Source: Opisthorchis felineus
Taxonomy: Eukaryota; Platyhelminthes; Trematoda; Opisthorchiida; Opisthorchiidae
Direction of reading: 5' to 3'
Assembly (NCBI GenBank): GCA_004794785.1
Contig: SJOL01003998.1
Span: 34,323-98,322, forward strand
Length of the DNA: 64,000 bases
Part shown: positions 11,101 to 26,100 of the stretch, piece by piece
Layout: each line of letters opens with the position of its first letter
Position numbering within the stretch: the stretch's first letter is position 1
Translations under genes and position numbers: made by a program
Notes under the pieces: model-generated
The model's database searches: none
The model's input: the letters and a program-made list of their open reading frames with translations, nothing else
What the model was told of the DNA's origin: nothing

Positions 11101-14100
11101 GGGTCTCAAATGTGTACTTCTTCAACACCAGCCTTAAACGTAAGAAAACTTAGGGCGATTCACATATGGCTATATAAACATAGCGATAAACACGATGACG
11201 TGCCTCAATTTGTCATAAAGTCTTTACCCTTCAGGATGGCTTTGAATCATGAAACGTAAAGTGGTCAGCCAGAGTGTGCTGTTAAATCTGTTCTTCAACA
11301 GCCAGAACAGCCTAGCTCATATTTTCCCAAGCATTCTTATCTATCAGAGATATCTTCTAAGGGGGGTCAGTGGAGAGGAATATCCATATCGGAATATCCA
11401 TTTCCGCTTCCGAACACGACGTATTTTACAAGTCGCCTTACTCACGTTTGCGCACGTTTTTTCTCAGAGGACGGACTCTCGTCGGCCTACTGGTTTAGCG
11501 TTTTGACTTACTCTTGTAGTATTTTTCAGCAATTGTAACAATGGAAATGCACAGTGATCCTTCTCGTCATTGGATAGGTTCGTTGAGATCGGCTTGAATT
11601 GTTATTACGTAGCTGGCAATAGACAAAGTGGTGTGCCGCTATCCGTACTGCTTGTGAACAATCATGTAATCGAACGTCATCTAACTGTTCAAACCCAGCA
11701 GTTATCATTTCAGGTGTACTCACTTATTTTACGGCACCTCTCTCCTGACGAGGGATGAGTTGGCTGCATGATAATTTCGAATTGCTGCTACCTCTTAATC
11801 AGCATTAACAACAAGCCCCGAGTATAACATCATCCAGTTTCTGTTCCATTGATTGGTGGCCTAGACCACCTGTTGGTCCAGTAGTTTGTCGTAACCCCAA
11901 CCCATGGGAGCCAGGTTTTCAAATGCCCTCCACGTATTCGAAACGCTTTACTGAACAAGGCAATGGCTGCAGAAACAATGTGGACTCCAGGATTCCTGTC
12001 GGCATAGCTGGGTCAATTTTGGAACACCTAAAATATTATAACAACATTTGACACAATTGTGCGGTATTCTGTCTCCCTGACATACTTTTGTTTTTCGTCG
12101 TATAACCAACTTCACCCTGCAAACTTGTCGGCTAAGGGATGCTAAGTCTCAAACACGCATGGTAGTGCGCATCGGACTTGGAAGATCTTCATTCAAAGGC
12201 TGATTTTTTAGCATCTCCATAGGGTGTTGTAGGTGTACTTAAGTTTTTCTTACATTGTTGATGTAAACGCCTATTTCTTGTCCTACTCCACTGTTTAGAA
12301 GAATGACAGAGCCATATTGTCTGAAGGGATCGCCCTGGATTGTAAACTCTGTGTGTTGGGTATTGTCCAGTCGATCGGGAAATGGAGGAACATAGGCAAA
12401 AGTGGATGTTCTATGAGAAGATAATTATGTGCTGAACCTGATGGAAAACTAATGAATTCGTTCCAGAGTCTGGAGATTTTCCAGATAATCGAATGCTAGG
12501 GATTTCGCTGGTGATAGTGAAAACGCTTTAAATACGATAGGCTTTTATCCAAACAAGAGTAATTCGCCAATAAGGTCACACATTGTTTACGTCCACCTGT
12601 TCACTAGCTACGATCCATGTAACCTAAGTATCGTTTCAACACTGTGACTCGTTCTTTCGAAGTTGTACTAGGCATGGAGCTCTGTACTTCCCTCAAAGTG
12701 CACCTGAGTTGACGCTTCTTCAAAGTTTTTTTTTGAGAATCATGAACTGTACGTTGTTTTTTTGCAGCTCACAACATTAGATATTTTAGGACATAGTAGT
12801 TCATAAACGGTGTGAAATGCAATGCGTCCACACATGGTTAGGTGTTTCATCTTGGAAAAGACCGGCTTGCGCCATTTCGATCTATCTCTCGAGAAGAACA
12901 AATTTCAACCATATATTTCATTGATTCAAAGTCAAAAAGGACCATAAACTCTTAAGTTTTACGATTCCGAAAATGCAATAAGCCACGCTATGCTAGGTTT
13001 CCATGTTTGACTTCGAATGAAGGTTAACTGTGGTCCGTGATAACAATTGGATGAGTGGGCGAGAAACGTCCGGAAACCTAAAGAGAGTTGAGATGTTCGT
13101 GCGTGCAGCTTTGCCTCAAACGGCCATGTGTAGCACAAACGCTGGGTGGTAAACAAGCTGGTTCAAACGAATTCGAACAATCATTGAGGCTAAAATCATG
13201 GCTGCTGTTTGACAGTTTGATGTGAGAAAATAATCGTGACCTCACCAGCAATTTATCCTCATAGTGCGGAATGTTACTGGAACGACTACTGGCCGCACCA
13301 AGACGCTTGTTTTAGTTTCTGTTCCGGGCGTAGCAGCATGTAACTTGAACAGACTAGCTGGGTAGCGCTAGTTATAGGAGTGGAAAAAAGTGGATGGTCC
13401 TCGCGGTCGGAGGGAGGTCCGTTGTGGTAGTTTTAGGAACTTCAGTGCTGAATCGTTGGTGGTACGGTCGTCAGCATCACCAAAAGTACTTATGCTTCAC
13501 TGCTGTAAGACCGTAGATTTGTCTGTCACGTCTCCAGTAAAACATTGGCTAAAAGCACGTAGACGCCTTTCTGATGGGTGGGCACAGTGACAACACTCAG
13601 ACTTTCTGTAAGCACTGGTTTTGAATTTGTCCACTTATCTGTCTGTGCCACTCTGAGTAAGGCACGGAAAACGGCGCGCGCTTTTCGGCGAACGATAATT
13701 TGGCGTGTGCAATACACGAACAGATCAGTGTAGCGTATGGTTCTGGGCACATTCTTCAAGTGATGTTCCCAAGAGCACATATATTCTGGTATTTACACTG
13801 CGGATGCGTTGGAAGCGGCTTACACGAGCTTTTATTTCTTAAATAACGACAACGTCCTGGTGCCACGGCTTGCAGGGATCAGGTCTCACAATCGCACAAC
13901 AAAACAGCGTGTAGCCTTATACGCAATTCTCTTAAAGTCCCTCTGTCGCCACGGTTTTCTCAGGAGAAGATTTGTACACTGAACTAAACCGTCACAGAAC
14001 ACTCGGACCTTGAAAAACGTCTGAGTTCACGAATCGCTCCCTAGTCCCGAATGCCGATTTCCAAAATCTAAGTGGCATATTCGGTGAGTGCCAGCCCAGG

Positions 14101-17100
14101 AGAACGGCTGCACATATTTTGGATTCAAAGCGTGATGATTTTTTGAAATTCTTTCAGGGGCATATGTCTTTATTTCTTCCTTAGAACAGAGAATGATATT
14201 ATTCACCCACTCCGCGTCAACAAACTCTTCTCCAGCAACTGTCTGAACTTCATGATTACTTCATAGTCACTCTAAGAGTTTCTTTGCAACTGGAATGAAT
14301 CTAATAGACCTGTTATTGTCGCTTCCAACGCCATTCCCCTTTTTGAAAACATGTACTGTTATCAGTTCCTTTCAGTCGGCCTCTTTCTCCCAGATGGGTT
14401 AGAAGAATGCTGACTGAGAACTTCATTCTTGTCCTCGAAAAGTGCACATGAGGTTTGTCCAGTCCATTAGGTCGGTGATGCTGTGCTGAGTCCACCTACT
14501 TACGCATTCATACCGGCGTAAACCGTAATGGTGTGGACCTTTTAACTTTTAACCCTTTTAACCTTAAGCTTCATGAATCCCAATGGTATCAGAGCCACAG
14601 TTGATCTTGGCTTAAGAAGACGTCTTTGAGACTCCTCAATAGATTTTTCAAAACGAGGTGACCATCAACGTCTACCTAAGCAAGCAACAATCCTTCAGAT
14701 GGGTTAGTTAGAATGCTGCTGGTCACTGTATCGCCTGTCACAGCGATTTAACGTAACCGGCTGCGAGATAAACTGATGAGGCGGTTAGCTCAACACTTTT
14801 ATTCGGATAATGATTTCTCGCTTTCGATACACGATATTTATCGGTTTAAAGCGAATTCATCGTACAAGCAACCTGTTGCTTCAAAGTGCAAACCTTAATC
14901 AGATTCAAGTAGACCGGGAATCTGGGGTTCAAAATTGATTCCAAAGTGCCTGCTGCTGTCAGCGCTGACTGAAGCGTAAATGACGCAGCTATGGGCAAAA
15001 TAAAACAAATCTGGTTTTCAGTCCTAACGGAGAGACGCCACAACGGAGACGCAACCAATAATGGGTTGAGAAAAAAGGAAAGAAGTGAGGCGTCAATTTA
15101 ACCGATTTCGTTTGTTGGATGCTGTTGGATGCAGCAAACAAGCTGCATCTGAGGTTTAGGGGAGCTTGCAGCTATCTATTAACCCTCTGCATTTTTTACG
15201 AAATCAACATTGGAGACTCTGTGTCAGGAACACTCCAGTAGAGCTCAGCGACCCATAGGGGTGTGCACGCGGTTAGACCACCAAACTATTCAGTCACTTC
15301 TTAACGGTCTATTGTCTTGAGGGGAACTACTGATTACGCACATCCGGCGGATCGACAAGCCTCTGCTACCCAGACGAAGCACTTCCGCCCAGCTCCGGTC
15401 AAGAAAGGGACTTGTCTTTGGTCGCCTCCGCTTGACACGATAGGCTAGTGATTGGTCAGTTTTACTGCACGGTATTTAACCAATCAGCTGTCGAGCAAGC
15501 ACATGCTATCCTCGTACTGCACTCCCTTGGTTGCTTTGCTCAAGCACAGTCGATGCACATTGACGTGAGATCGACTGGTTGAGAGTGCCTCTGGACCAAT
15601 CACACAAAAAGTAAGCAAGTCTTATTTGGATTCGTTGGAGCGTATACGTCCGCTTCACCTGAATTACTTGCTGCTCTCTTGTTCTTCTTGAGGCAATGAG
15701 GTTAATGACCAAGGTGTATAAATTCACCTGCATCACCTTCACTGCACTCTGCCGAAAGAAGCTGATTCACATAAAGGAGGAAGTGGGATTAACAAGCGAT
15801 TTTTCGAGCCTATGGTAAGGAACATGTTCAGTGGGCTGTTGCCATTGTCCCGCATGTTTTGACTACCACACTCCTTGGGTAACCTCGCTACCGTTTACAT
15901 TGGTGCGTTCTTCGGGTACTTTAGGTGAAAAGCCAGAACAATGAATTTTTTTAGGGTTGCACAGTTTGACGTCACTACTCAAGACAACCAGTGTTTTCGG
16001 TGTCCCTTGTAAGACGACGAATCGGGGGGTAAGCTAATGACAAAGCAAGGCTACATGAACAAGGCGAACATAAACACGTTTGTTGGGAGTTTGAAGTGAT
16101 TTTTAGCGTTTTGAGAGAAGATAAGCACATTCATATTTTGAGGTTCTCGTTACAGTACGTGCGGTTTGTGTGGTTAAAGATTGTCCATGTGCGCATTGTT
16201 ATACTCGCGTTAAATCACACACTGCTCAAATGCATACATGTGCATATATATAAAAGCACGGAATGATTCCTTGCAAAATGAGCATTTATCTTGTTTCATT
16301 TGTGTGTGGCCTCTAGTCCGTAATGGGCAGTCAGCAGTTTTTCCTTAAGATATCTTTTTGACTCACTTATGACACGATTATATTCGTCCATCTCAACAAG
16401 CTTATCATTAAATGTGAATCTCTTACAAATGGAATTTTTTTTGAGAGCTTTTGGGCCAAAAACCGTTGATTAAGGATACTCTGAGTATCTCAGGTCACCA
16501 TTGTCGGCGAATACAAATTCAGAATCCCCGGAGGTTTGGGCAGTTCAACTGAAACTATAAGATACTGTAAGTAACAGGAACCTTGAGGTTGTTGGGTTAC
16601 TCGGTACCTACTTTTCGTGTGATTTTGGTGAGATCTTCCTGTGTTTGAGACTGATGTTCTAATGGTTTTCAACCGAGTTACGATTGCGGGTCACTTTTTC
16701 GTCTCGCCTCAGTGAACTTCAACTTGTTTTCTATCGGAGCTTATCTCTGGATAACTGCGATCCTCATTTGTAAGCTTCACGCGCTCAATCCGGGAAGAAA
16801 ACTGGCACATCAATAGTACAATATTATATGCAAAGTCATAGACTGTAAACTTTCATTTGTCCTTAACTCAGTCCTTGCGTGCAAGCCAGATTAAGCTACC
16901 ATGCGAAGGTGAGGCCAATGAGTGTCGACGTCATCGCAGCTAGGGCATGACGACTGGTCTTGTTTTGAGGGGAACAAGTTCGGTTAGGATTTTGAAAACA
17001 TCTTGGGCGTGGAACCACTACATCACCACTGCGTCATAAATTTACGGAATTCTACCTTTAGCACACTTAATTCACGATATTGCTCCCCCTTTGGTCATTC

Positions 17101-20100
17101 TGCATCAACAGCTGAGTCACTTTTAATAGGACTACTTGACACCCCTGCTATGTTTGTTTACCGTACCCTCAGCGCATCACTCCCTACGAAAACTGCAAAC
17201 CCCTGTGTACTCTTATTGAAGAGTATCCACAGATCATCCTGTAATGACGAACCTTGTAACTCTTCACCTGTGAACATTTATTCTGACAGGGGCATCTCAG
17301 GAACATCTCCATTCGCCCACAAGGAGTTCTCGGTTGGCGAATGACATGATTATGAATTACCTAAACATCTGCGTTCTTATTAAGAAGAGACAATGAACTC
17401 CGCAGGTCGTGGCTGAAAATGTGTGACGAACGTCCGGTGACCTCAAGTTTCCATCTGATATTGTTCCTGTTCATTTGTATTCAAAGTTCAACAGCATCGC
17501 GGTACACAACCCGTTGTCATGATAGCGCGTCCATGCCACGTGACTTGTATGATTACCTTAGCTGTATAGAATCTTGTCACTTCACTCACACGCGTGCATA
17601 ACCCACTGACTGGGCACATTCCAGTCAACTGTGTGAATAGCGTTCAACAAAGAAAGGAAATTTTGTGTTGCTTCTTATAAATCCCACAGACTGCAAGAGA
17701 GGGGTTGACCTCCGGAAATGCAAGTGTGTCGTGTAGCTGGCTCGGTTACTGCAGAAACAAGGGTTCCATCTCATGCCCACAAATACTGCAAACAAGAAAA
17801 ATTTCGTTGCCTTGACACAAACGGCGTTCAAAGTGGTTCTTGTTCACCCGTACCAAGTGAGGCAACATTTCGATCTTCCTCGAAAGTGTCTCCCGAGGGG
17901 GAGTGCTCCAGCTTTACCATGAACATCCCCATCGCCGTAATAAATGCAGGCGGCTTCTACTTGGCTCCGAAACTATCCCTTAGTTTCTCCCAGTGTAGGT
18001 CATACAAACATCCTCTGAATAATGTGATGCTCTCACATTTTAATAGGAAGCCAGTGATTTTCGGAATCATGCATTTCTAATGTTACCTGTCAGGAGGTGG
18101 GGGTTCTGCACAGCACCCTGACCTACGCTGACCAGTTATTTTGTTAAACTTGAAAAACGACTTTCTCGCTACAAATTTCAAGAAGAAAACAGAGAAGTGA
18201 GCTGCTGGACGATACGCCTTATGTATTTCTTTGTATTTCTTCGGGGGTAAACCACAGAACGATGTCAGATAAGTGAAGAAAACACGGGTCTTTACCATCG
18301 GAATGTCGAAAGTAAGCCAGTCACTAAGGGAGTGCCAACTATGTGGCTGATTCCGATAGCAGTAGATTCAGCAATTTGTAACAACTTACCGTTCGTACAC
18401 GATGTGTAACACAGTTGCCAGATCGGCACCCTGCCTATTTTCAAATAAATGATGGGCTCTCGAAGAAGCCGGTACATATCAGGTACCTATCTCCAGTGTT
18501 GGATATGTAGTTGGGCGTAGTGGGGCCAATTCATCCATACCCAAATTGAGATATGTTCCGTCTGTCTAAGTCGAAGTTGTCTTTCAATTGTGCGATGGTG
18601 GGTGGCCCAGCTTAAAACGGTAAACGAAATTAAAAGTGACTCACTAAGGTGAAATGATCAGGACTTGGCAGCGTAGTAAGTTTGTTCGAAAGCTGCTCAA
18701 CGACATCACATCCTCTGAAGTTTCAGGATCGGCGTGCACCTCCTTAGGTCAAAGTGTTTCTTCACAGATTCCGGTGGTTATCTTTTTGGGTGAACTATCT
18801 CCTGCAGGCATTTTATTTCGATGTCGGTTGTGCCTTCTGTGCGAATTTTTCTTACCCTCTCAAATAGCGTCATAAATAACCTCTTTCTCAGTATATCCGT
18901 ACAAAACTGGAGAAATGTAGGTACTGATCGATCCGGTCAGCGTACGAAATTTTCACCCTAATTTGGTGATTAAGGAGAGAATTAACTGAATTTCAGTTGT
19001 ATCTCTCGTTTATGCTATTCTTCAACTCAATTTGTTGCACACAGGCCGCATCATGTTTCAGTTGGGACGATATTCTAGATGCTGAAGTACATTGTCCCAA
19101 TGGAACACATTACCAAAAAGGTTGCTAAAAACCTTCGACCACGCACAACGGACTTCAAATTGTGCACAATCTGATTTCAAGCTAAACATAAGGTTGACGA
19201 AAGCTCGAGCACCACTCCTATCAGATAAGCCCAAATGAGGGCGAAACCGGTTATGGGTTATCGAAGAGTTTTCACCATCTATATTAGTAGTATGTTCCGC
19301 CTTAACAATGATCTGTGAAGTTTTCCATGGTTTCAATGAGTCAGTTAGATATCAATAAAAGCAGCTCTGATTGACTGCTAAAATAATGTTTAGATGAGCA
19401 GTGTTCAGCCTCTGAAACAGTTTCACTCTTGCATTTATCCTGTGACAACTAACATACTGTTCACGTAGGTTTGGTAGAATTTCGTGCTTCTGATATCTTC
19501 TATTCGCATTTCAGTACCAGCTGTTAATATATCAGCTAGGACAGAAGCTATCTGGCTTGCTGCGGCATCACCTTCAATCCGTTTGTAATATTCACCTTGG
19601 AAGCTGAAGCTAACTTTCTCTGCGGAAAACGGGAGTTCGGTGGCTGATTTATCAGGTTGATATCGTTTTTGTGAACAAAACCACGTAGGAATTATAAGTT
19701 TTCATATGAAAACACTTTTATAGAAAAGGTGTAATGTCAAAACTTTCGAAATGTTCACCTTGAACATTCAACTACGCTGCGGATGTTGCCAGTCCGAAAC
19801 TATCTCTCAAGGAGTGGGTTATCAACCGATTACACGCGGCTCTCAGTATCTGTACTAAATACTTCGCTAGGTTGTGCTGAGCTGAGTTCGATATCCATTG
19901 GATTGATCTAAGGGGAACGTTTGGCTTGTGTGGTTTGGGAAGACCGTAGAGTTATCGCAACTGTGTTCCCTTTGATTTCAAAGCGCTGGCAGTGGTTCGG
20001 TACTAGACCAAACAGAGGCTCTAACTCCTTGGAAAAATTTTTGCCAGCGCATTTAAACTGCACCTACCATTGCACCTTAAGACTGTTATCTGATTATCCA

Positions 20101-23100
20101 GAATCTCCTCCGTTTTATAAATGTAGTCAGCTTTGTCCACAGAGCGTCGACACCTGATCCTTTGTCTGACTGTAGTTTTCTGTAGTGCTTGTTTGTAGCT
20201 ATCTATTAAGATGCTTGTATGTTTAGAAGAAGTACATCTGTGGTTGTGTTCCAAGTTAACGAACCTCGCTTTCAACTGCTGCTCCGCATCATCGGAGGTG
20301 GGCTTCAGATGGGATGAAACTGTGGTTGATTTACTTTTTTGGATGGAATGCACTAGCTCAGACCTACTAAGAATGTCTTATCCGATATCGGCTGAACTGG
20401 ACGATAGACAGGTTTCCTATCAGAATTTGTTGGAAAAAAAGACTTGAGCTAGGATGTGCAGAAAGGTTTTCTCGGACTGTTGCGACAACTTCCTGGGGTT
20501 TTTTGTTACCACAAAAACCCTTTATCGGGCATACCAGTGATAACCAGCTCATGACCGAGTGGCTTCGGCCAAAGGAGGCAAGATGCCGGTCGATTTCACT
20601 GGTGATGCTGTCCAAGTAAAACTTAGAAAGACATCATAAATATATAGTTCTGTGGCGTGACCAATCTGCGCCCAAACGATTGGCTACTTCCAAGGAAGAG
20701 TCAACTATGTTGTTTCTCCTTTGTGGTCCTTCTTATGAGGTTTCTTATACAAGAGAACTCTTCTACATAGCAGTCCTACACGAGGAACTCACTTCCTTTG
20801 ATCCAGTTCTTTTCCTATCACGGATCCCTCCCGTGAAGCGAACTTTCAACCAAAAATTCGCCCATGCTAATGGCATTCAGTGCAGTTTGTTGTGTAGGCA
20901 GTACCAATACTGACTGAGTAGACGAGAACATACTGTTTTCCGGCTGGCCACATGGACATGATAACAAATGCAGGGCCCGTGAACCGTCTCAGTCTGCAAC
21001 GAATACTGAACAAAAAAAGACAGCTGCATATAAGTGGTGGAATACATCCATTTTCACTTTGAGTCGGGGCCAACAGGTGACTCATTACAGTCCCGCGTTC
21101 GTGATGTCCTTCAATTAAATTTGCTTCACAAAGGTCGCCTCGTATGACTTGGCGCGACATTCGGAAAATACCAGTATAGTTTATCGACATAACACTACAC
21201 TAGATCTAAGGTTGTTGAAAAAGCTTCGACAGCCCACCACTGGTTTCGTACATCTTCCGGACCGTTAGGCAGCCTCTGAATTGTCATCAACCTTATTTTC
21301 TACTTAAATGCAAGCGACGAAACACACTCCGTTGTGGCACATTCAGTTGCTGAATATCACGCATAAGAGATTCTGCTGAGTCTTCCGTTAAAATCAACTC
21401 ACTTTGCAATCATGTGTATTTTGCCGCTTGCGTGCAATTTGGTGTTCAGGTAAAACTTAAGGCTGATGGAACCTCAGGAACCACGTCTACTTCATGAGCC
21501 TCAACAAGGACGAAACACAGATAGTGGGTATTCGGAAAGTTTTCAGCAATCTTATAAGTAGTGTAGTGTTACATCGACAGCTGTGTATAGCTTCAGTAAG
21601 TTGGACGTCCAGATTTTTATACTGTGAGGTTGTGAACAATCTTCCGTCTGTCGTACTGGTACGTCTGTTATTGCTTGTTTCCTCGCTCACTGGACTCAGT
21701 GTTCCCTGATGCTTGTTTCGGGAGACATTGACAGTGATTTTCGTCTTATTATAAGGTCGGTAAAATACCTCTTCAGGCGTAGTCGTATCTCAAGGAATGT
21801 CTTATTTGACTTCTTGGTAAGTGAACAATTTGATACATGTTCCAACTTCAGCCGAAGAATTCTTCCTGGCTTTTCGCCAGGAACTGGCTTTGCCAATCAT
21901 CGCCAAAGCCATCTAATTACAAACTATTACCCCACAGAATTTATGCTTATTCTCTGGTGTCGTACTTGACCCGCCACCACTCGCATCTCGCCTGTAAAGT
22001 TTTGTCGACGTTTGTCGAGTGAGTTTATCGTTTACATGTGACATCGTTGTAAATTTGAACTTTGATGGTTCAGCTCAGGGTGCATACGGATTCACTTGAT
22101 TTAACCTGATCTGAATTGTTCTGTGGATTTTTCAAATCTCGCTGTAGAACCAACCAGGTGCTCTGCAAAACGGCACAGCCAGATATCGTTCAAGCCAAAA
22201 GTTGGTCGACAGTGCGGAGGACTCGGCGAAAAGTGATCGTGGCTTTGCACGGCGATGGTCATCTGGATCGAGAAAGAAAAAGAAAAGAAAAGAAGGACAA
22301 GAAGAACAAAATGGGACCGACTTGACTCCGGTTCCAGATTCCAGCTTTACTCGGACTCTGTCCAATCCCGACGAAGTACTTAGAAGACGCAGACAGCAGC
22401 GAATGCAGAATCGGTTGCAGTCTGGTACTCCGGGTGAAGAACGAGGTGAGTAAATTCCCCTGAGGAAATTGGTTTCGAGTTCAAGCAGGTTTCCTTTTCC
22501 TTTCCAAGGAGAACCCTCTAAAGGGCGCCTGTCCTGTGGGGAGTCCACAACTGCGTTCACCGTCACTGGTAACTTAATGAGCAGTCTGCTTGATGAGACG
22601 TCAGTCCAGTATAGACCAAACACGATGTTTCCACCGGAAGCGACCACCACCACGGAAAGTGATTCAACTTGTCGTGGGATGATAAAGTATTTGGTGGCTC
22701 ATGTGGTGTGATGTTCCGGCTTCCACAGGAGAACGAATTCGCCTAAGCAGGGTCTCTTAGTGGCCACCGCATTATGCTGTCGTTTATGGGTTCTGTAAGA
22801 TGATTCAGGATTCATGACAACTGTATTGATAAAGTGCTCGCCCTATCTTTCGGTATAGATTTCCAGTTAATCTGCCGCTGAAGTAATGGTGCTGTTAGTA
22901 GTTTATCATCTTTCATCATCCGGGCTGATGCAGTTCATAATGGGAATACGACGTCTGCCTTAGCACGTCTAAGCCTGTGAAGACCAAGCCCGTAAAGTGG
23001 ATCAGGATAACACGTCCATTTGAAAGTACTATTGCTGACTGGACGACGCTTTCGGCATATTGTTTAGTATCAAACTCCCGTTGACGCTGTAATGCTACCA

Positions 23101-26100
23101 GTTCGATGACAGTGTTTCGATGCTTTCTGGCGTATGAACTCCGATGGCATTGTTGTTTAGTGTAGTAACTACGCATTATCTTTCTCATTATCTCGCTCTT
23201 GTCTCCGGACTTTTAAGATGTAGTTTTCCATACTGGTTTCCTTTCAGACGTTTTTCGGCTTCTCCACTTTAGTGCTTATAAGCAGTGGTCCTCTTCAGCA
23301 TTCGTTTTCTTTTTGTTGGTGATTATATTTGTTATCCACTTGCGGTAATTTTAAGAACCTCACAAACTGAGTAAATAAGCATGTTTACTCCAAATCCAGT
23401 CATCTGGTAATTTCTAAGCGTTTGTAGAATAAAACAGAACCTCGCAGCAGATCTGGTTTCACGCCTGGCCATCTGATAAACTACCGGTAAGCACACTCGA
23501 GCCACCAACATTCGGGCGCACTGTCTACCAATCGTACGAAGCATCGCTATCAGATTGCTGATCACATGTAGCAACAAACTCTTTAGTTAGGGCTCTTGAC
23601 AACGTATATCTAAGTGTAATCGTTCAAACCCGTTATTGATTGGCTACCGAGGATCGATAGAGTGGCCTATAGTACTCAGTCTGGTCCTTTCAGTTGCGAT
23701 TGGTGTGCGTAACATCAGTTTCACCCATGCCTGTGAGTTTACGGATGTTTGAACGACAACGCGTGTCAGATTTGTTCATGTATCAAACCAGCAATATCTT
23801 TCCGACCAAGATGAGCCGACTTTAGGTCTGAAGACCATCATGCAAATCAGTTGATAGGTGAACCCTAATTTGCATATGGATTCAGATCGCTTTGTTCAGA
23901 CACTGAACCGACTGCAGTTGTTCGGTCAGCGCACTTGAGTTGCAACACCGATAAACGTGGTGATCAGCGACGCATATGGACGCATGAAGAACAACCCGCG
24001 CATCTTATCAGAAAAGCACTTGTTTGCAGGAGTAAATGACGTAATAATAGTTTTTAGACACAGTCAATCTCTTCCTCTTCGTTGGCTTGACGCTATGCGA
24101 AGTGCTGTTTCAAGCAGTCTTTTTTTTATGTCCCGGACTGTCAAAGACATCAGACAGTAAAAACAGTTATGATGACAATTCATCATATTTTGACTTAGAA
24201 CGCTACCTCAGCTAAGTGAGTTTATCGCAAGCGACTTGCCCGAGACATTCGAAAGGCGATAGGGAACACATTGAATGGATGACAGGAAAACCTGGAATAC
24301 ATTTCCTGAGCAAGTAACCCAAATGTTGGGTTATGTTTGATAGCGTGCTATAGGTCAGTGCCAAGGGTAAACAGAGCGGGTTAACGGTGCGTGCCCGATC
24401 GGTGCATCACAGGCGATGTCACCGATCCAACACTCGAAACAAACTGAAGAAACCGCGTGGATCCGTGTCGCCTGAACTCAAAATACGGATTTGCAAGATT
24501 TATGCGGAAATCAAATCAGCCAAATTACTTTACAGCTGTTTGACTAATCAGACGATGTAGACCGAAATATTGTTTGGAGTGAAGCAAGATGAACGCTTGC
24601 ACATGGTGCCCAAGTCATTTTATGACTGTTTCAAAGCTACGCTGTTCTCTCAGTTGGGTTTTGTCGTGCTGCGCATATAGTAGGTGATACGTCAGAAACG
24701 GAGAAATCTGAGGTAAACATCTTTGATGAATTGAGGTCATATTCAATAGGATCATCACATCGCTTAAAGATTCCAAGGAAACGACCTGATAGAACATATT
24801 ACTTATAAGGTTGCTAAAAACTCATCGATAGCCCACGACCAGTTTCATTGTTCTTGGGGTTGATCAGATGGACGCGGTTCCCGAGTGTTTTCGTCAACAT
24901 TATGTTCTACTTGAAGCCAAATTGTACGCACTTGCTAACTGGTCAACTTATTTGGTTTTAACGGGAGACCAATCGATCCTGTCGCTTGTGATGCTGACGT
25001 GACGTGGGGAAACGCACCTACTTGAGGTGCTGTAGAAGGGCAAAACTGGTCATGGGATGTCGAAGAGTCTTAAGCAAACTTACGAGTAGTATGTGCCATC
25101 AAGTCAGTATGCAGCGATATCTTGAATATCGAACATCTCAAATATCATCCCATGTGAAACATGAGGCGACCTTCTGTAGAACATTCAGTTGACGAAGGAA
25201 ATCATAAAAAGAATTTAGCCAGGATTCCGTTCAGTCTCCCCTCGAAATCAAATCAGTTTGCGAATGAGTTTGTTTCGCGCACCGAGGTAATTCTTAGTTT
25301 TGAAAGTAAGCTTGATTTGGGCAGCCCTTCTGAACCAGTGTACTATTAGTATGGTGAAAGAATAATGGTTGGACATGTCATTCAGCTTGCTGTACTGGGT
25401 TTCGGAAAACTCAAGTGGCGATTCTGAGGGTAAGACAGACAGCTAGTTCATTTCGCGCTCATCGAGAACTTTATTCATAATAAATTGGTTAGGGAAATAC
25501 CAATTTTTCATCCTGTATTGAGATTTTACCATACCAGATTTCATGAGAATATACAACTGTTTCAGTAATAATGAATATAATCGTTCAGCTGTAACACTGT
25601 CTTGGTGCCATGCCACCTGAAGGAAGCACAAGGACTAAGATACTGACAGGTTATCCAATCCTAGACGAGATCATTCAAGATGCAGAGGTTGGGTTTTGAC
25701 CACGCACCTTCCGGTCAGGACTTTCGCACCTTAACCACTGAAATGTCTCGAGATCATGTGACTAATTCAAGGAAAAGGGTGGTCCGAATACTTCCAGTGG
25801 TACCTGTAAGGTCGATTAAAAGTCTCAACGGTTCACTACCGGCCTCACCGTTTTTGGAGATTAATGAATGGATTAACGGAATGAATAAACGGAATTCTGA
25901 TCATACTTGAACACGAAATTGTACGTATTTTCAACTACGTTCAAGTTGACTAGACACTCGGCTGAAACTTAATTACATCTCTCGTTATACTATCCTTCAG
26001 CTGAATGTGTCGCACATTTGGAACGATCTTCAAGAAATGGAATTTTTCCTCACACGATAAGGTCGCTGAACGTTCTGCTTGGCCCACTGACGGTTCCGTC

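Larger units (their letters stand above)
8178..22147 (+). other. 14 kb intron between RA1 and the basic linker
   Basis: Donor GTAAGC at 8178, acceptor CTGTAG at 22147, both phase 0. It contains a family-A repeat in two arms (18960-19295), another pair of arms (21100-21570), and a CCAAT/TATA cluster (15449-15724). Open frames up to about 120 codons (9026-9382, 17003-17344, 17718-18080) show no recognised domain or codon-level homology, so I treat them as chance. Confidence 0.75.

Noticed and set aside
17718..18080. 120-codon open frame in the large intron
   Set aside because: No domain, no clear splice context and no codon bias that I can see; treated as chance.
22132..22653. 173-codon open frame on the minus strand
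   Set aside because: It lies opposite the well-supported linker exon 22148-22445 and has no recognised domain; it is a shadow of the coding strand composition.
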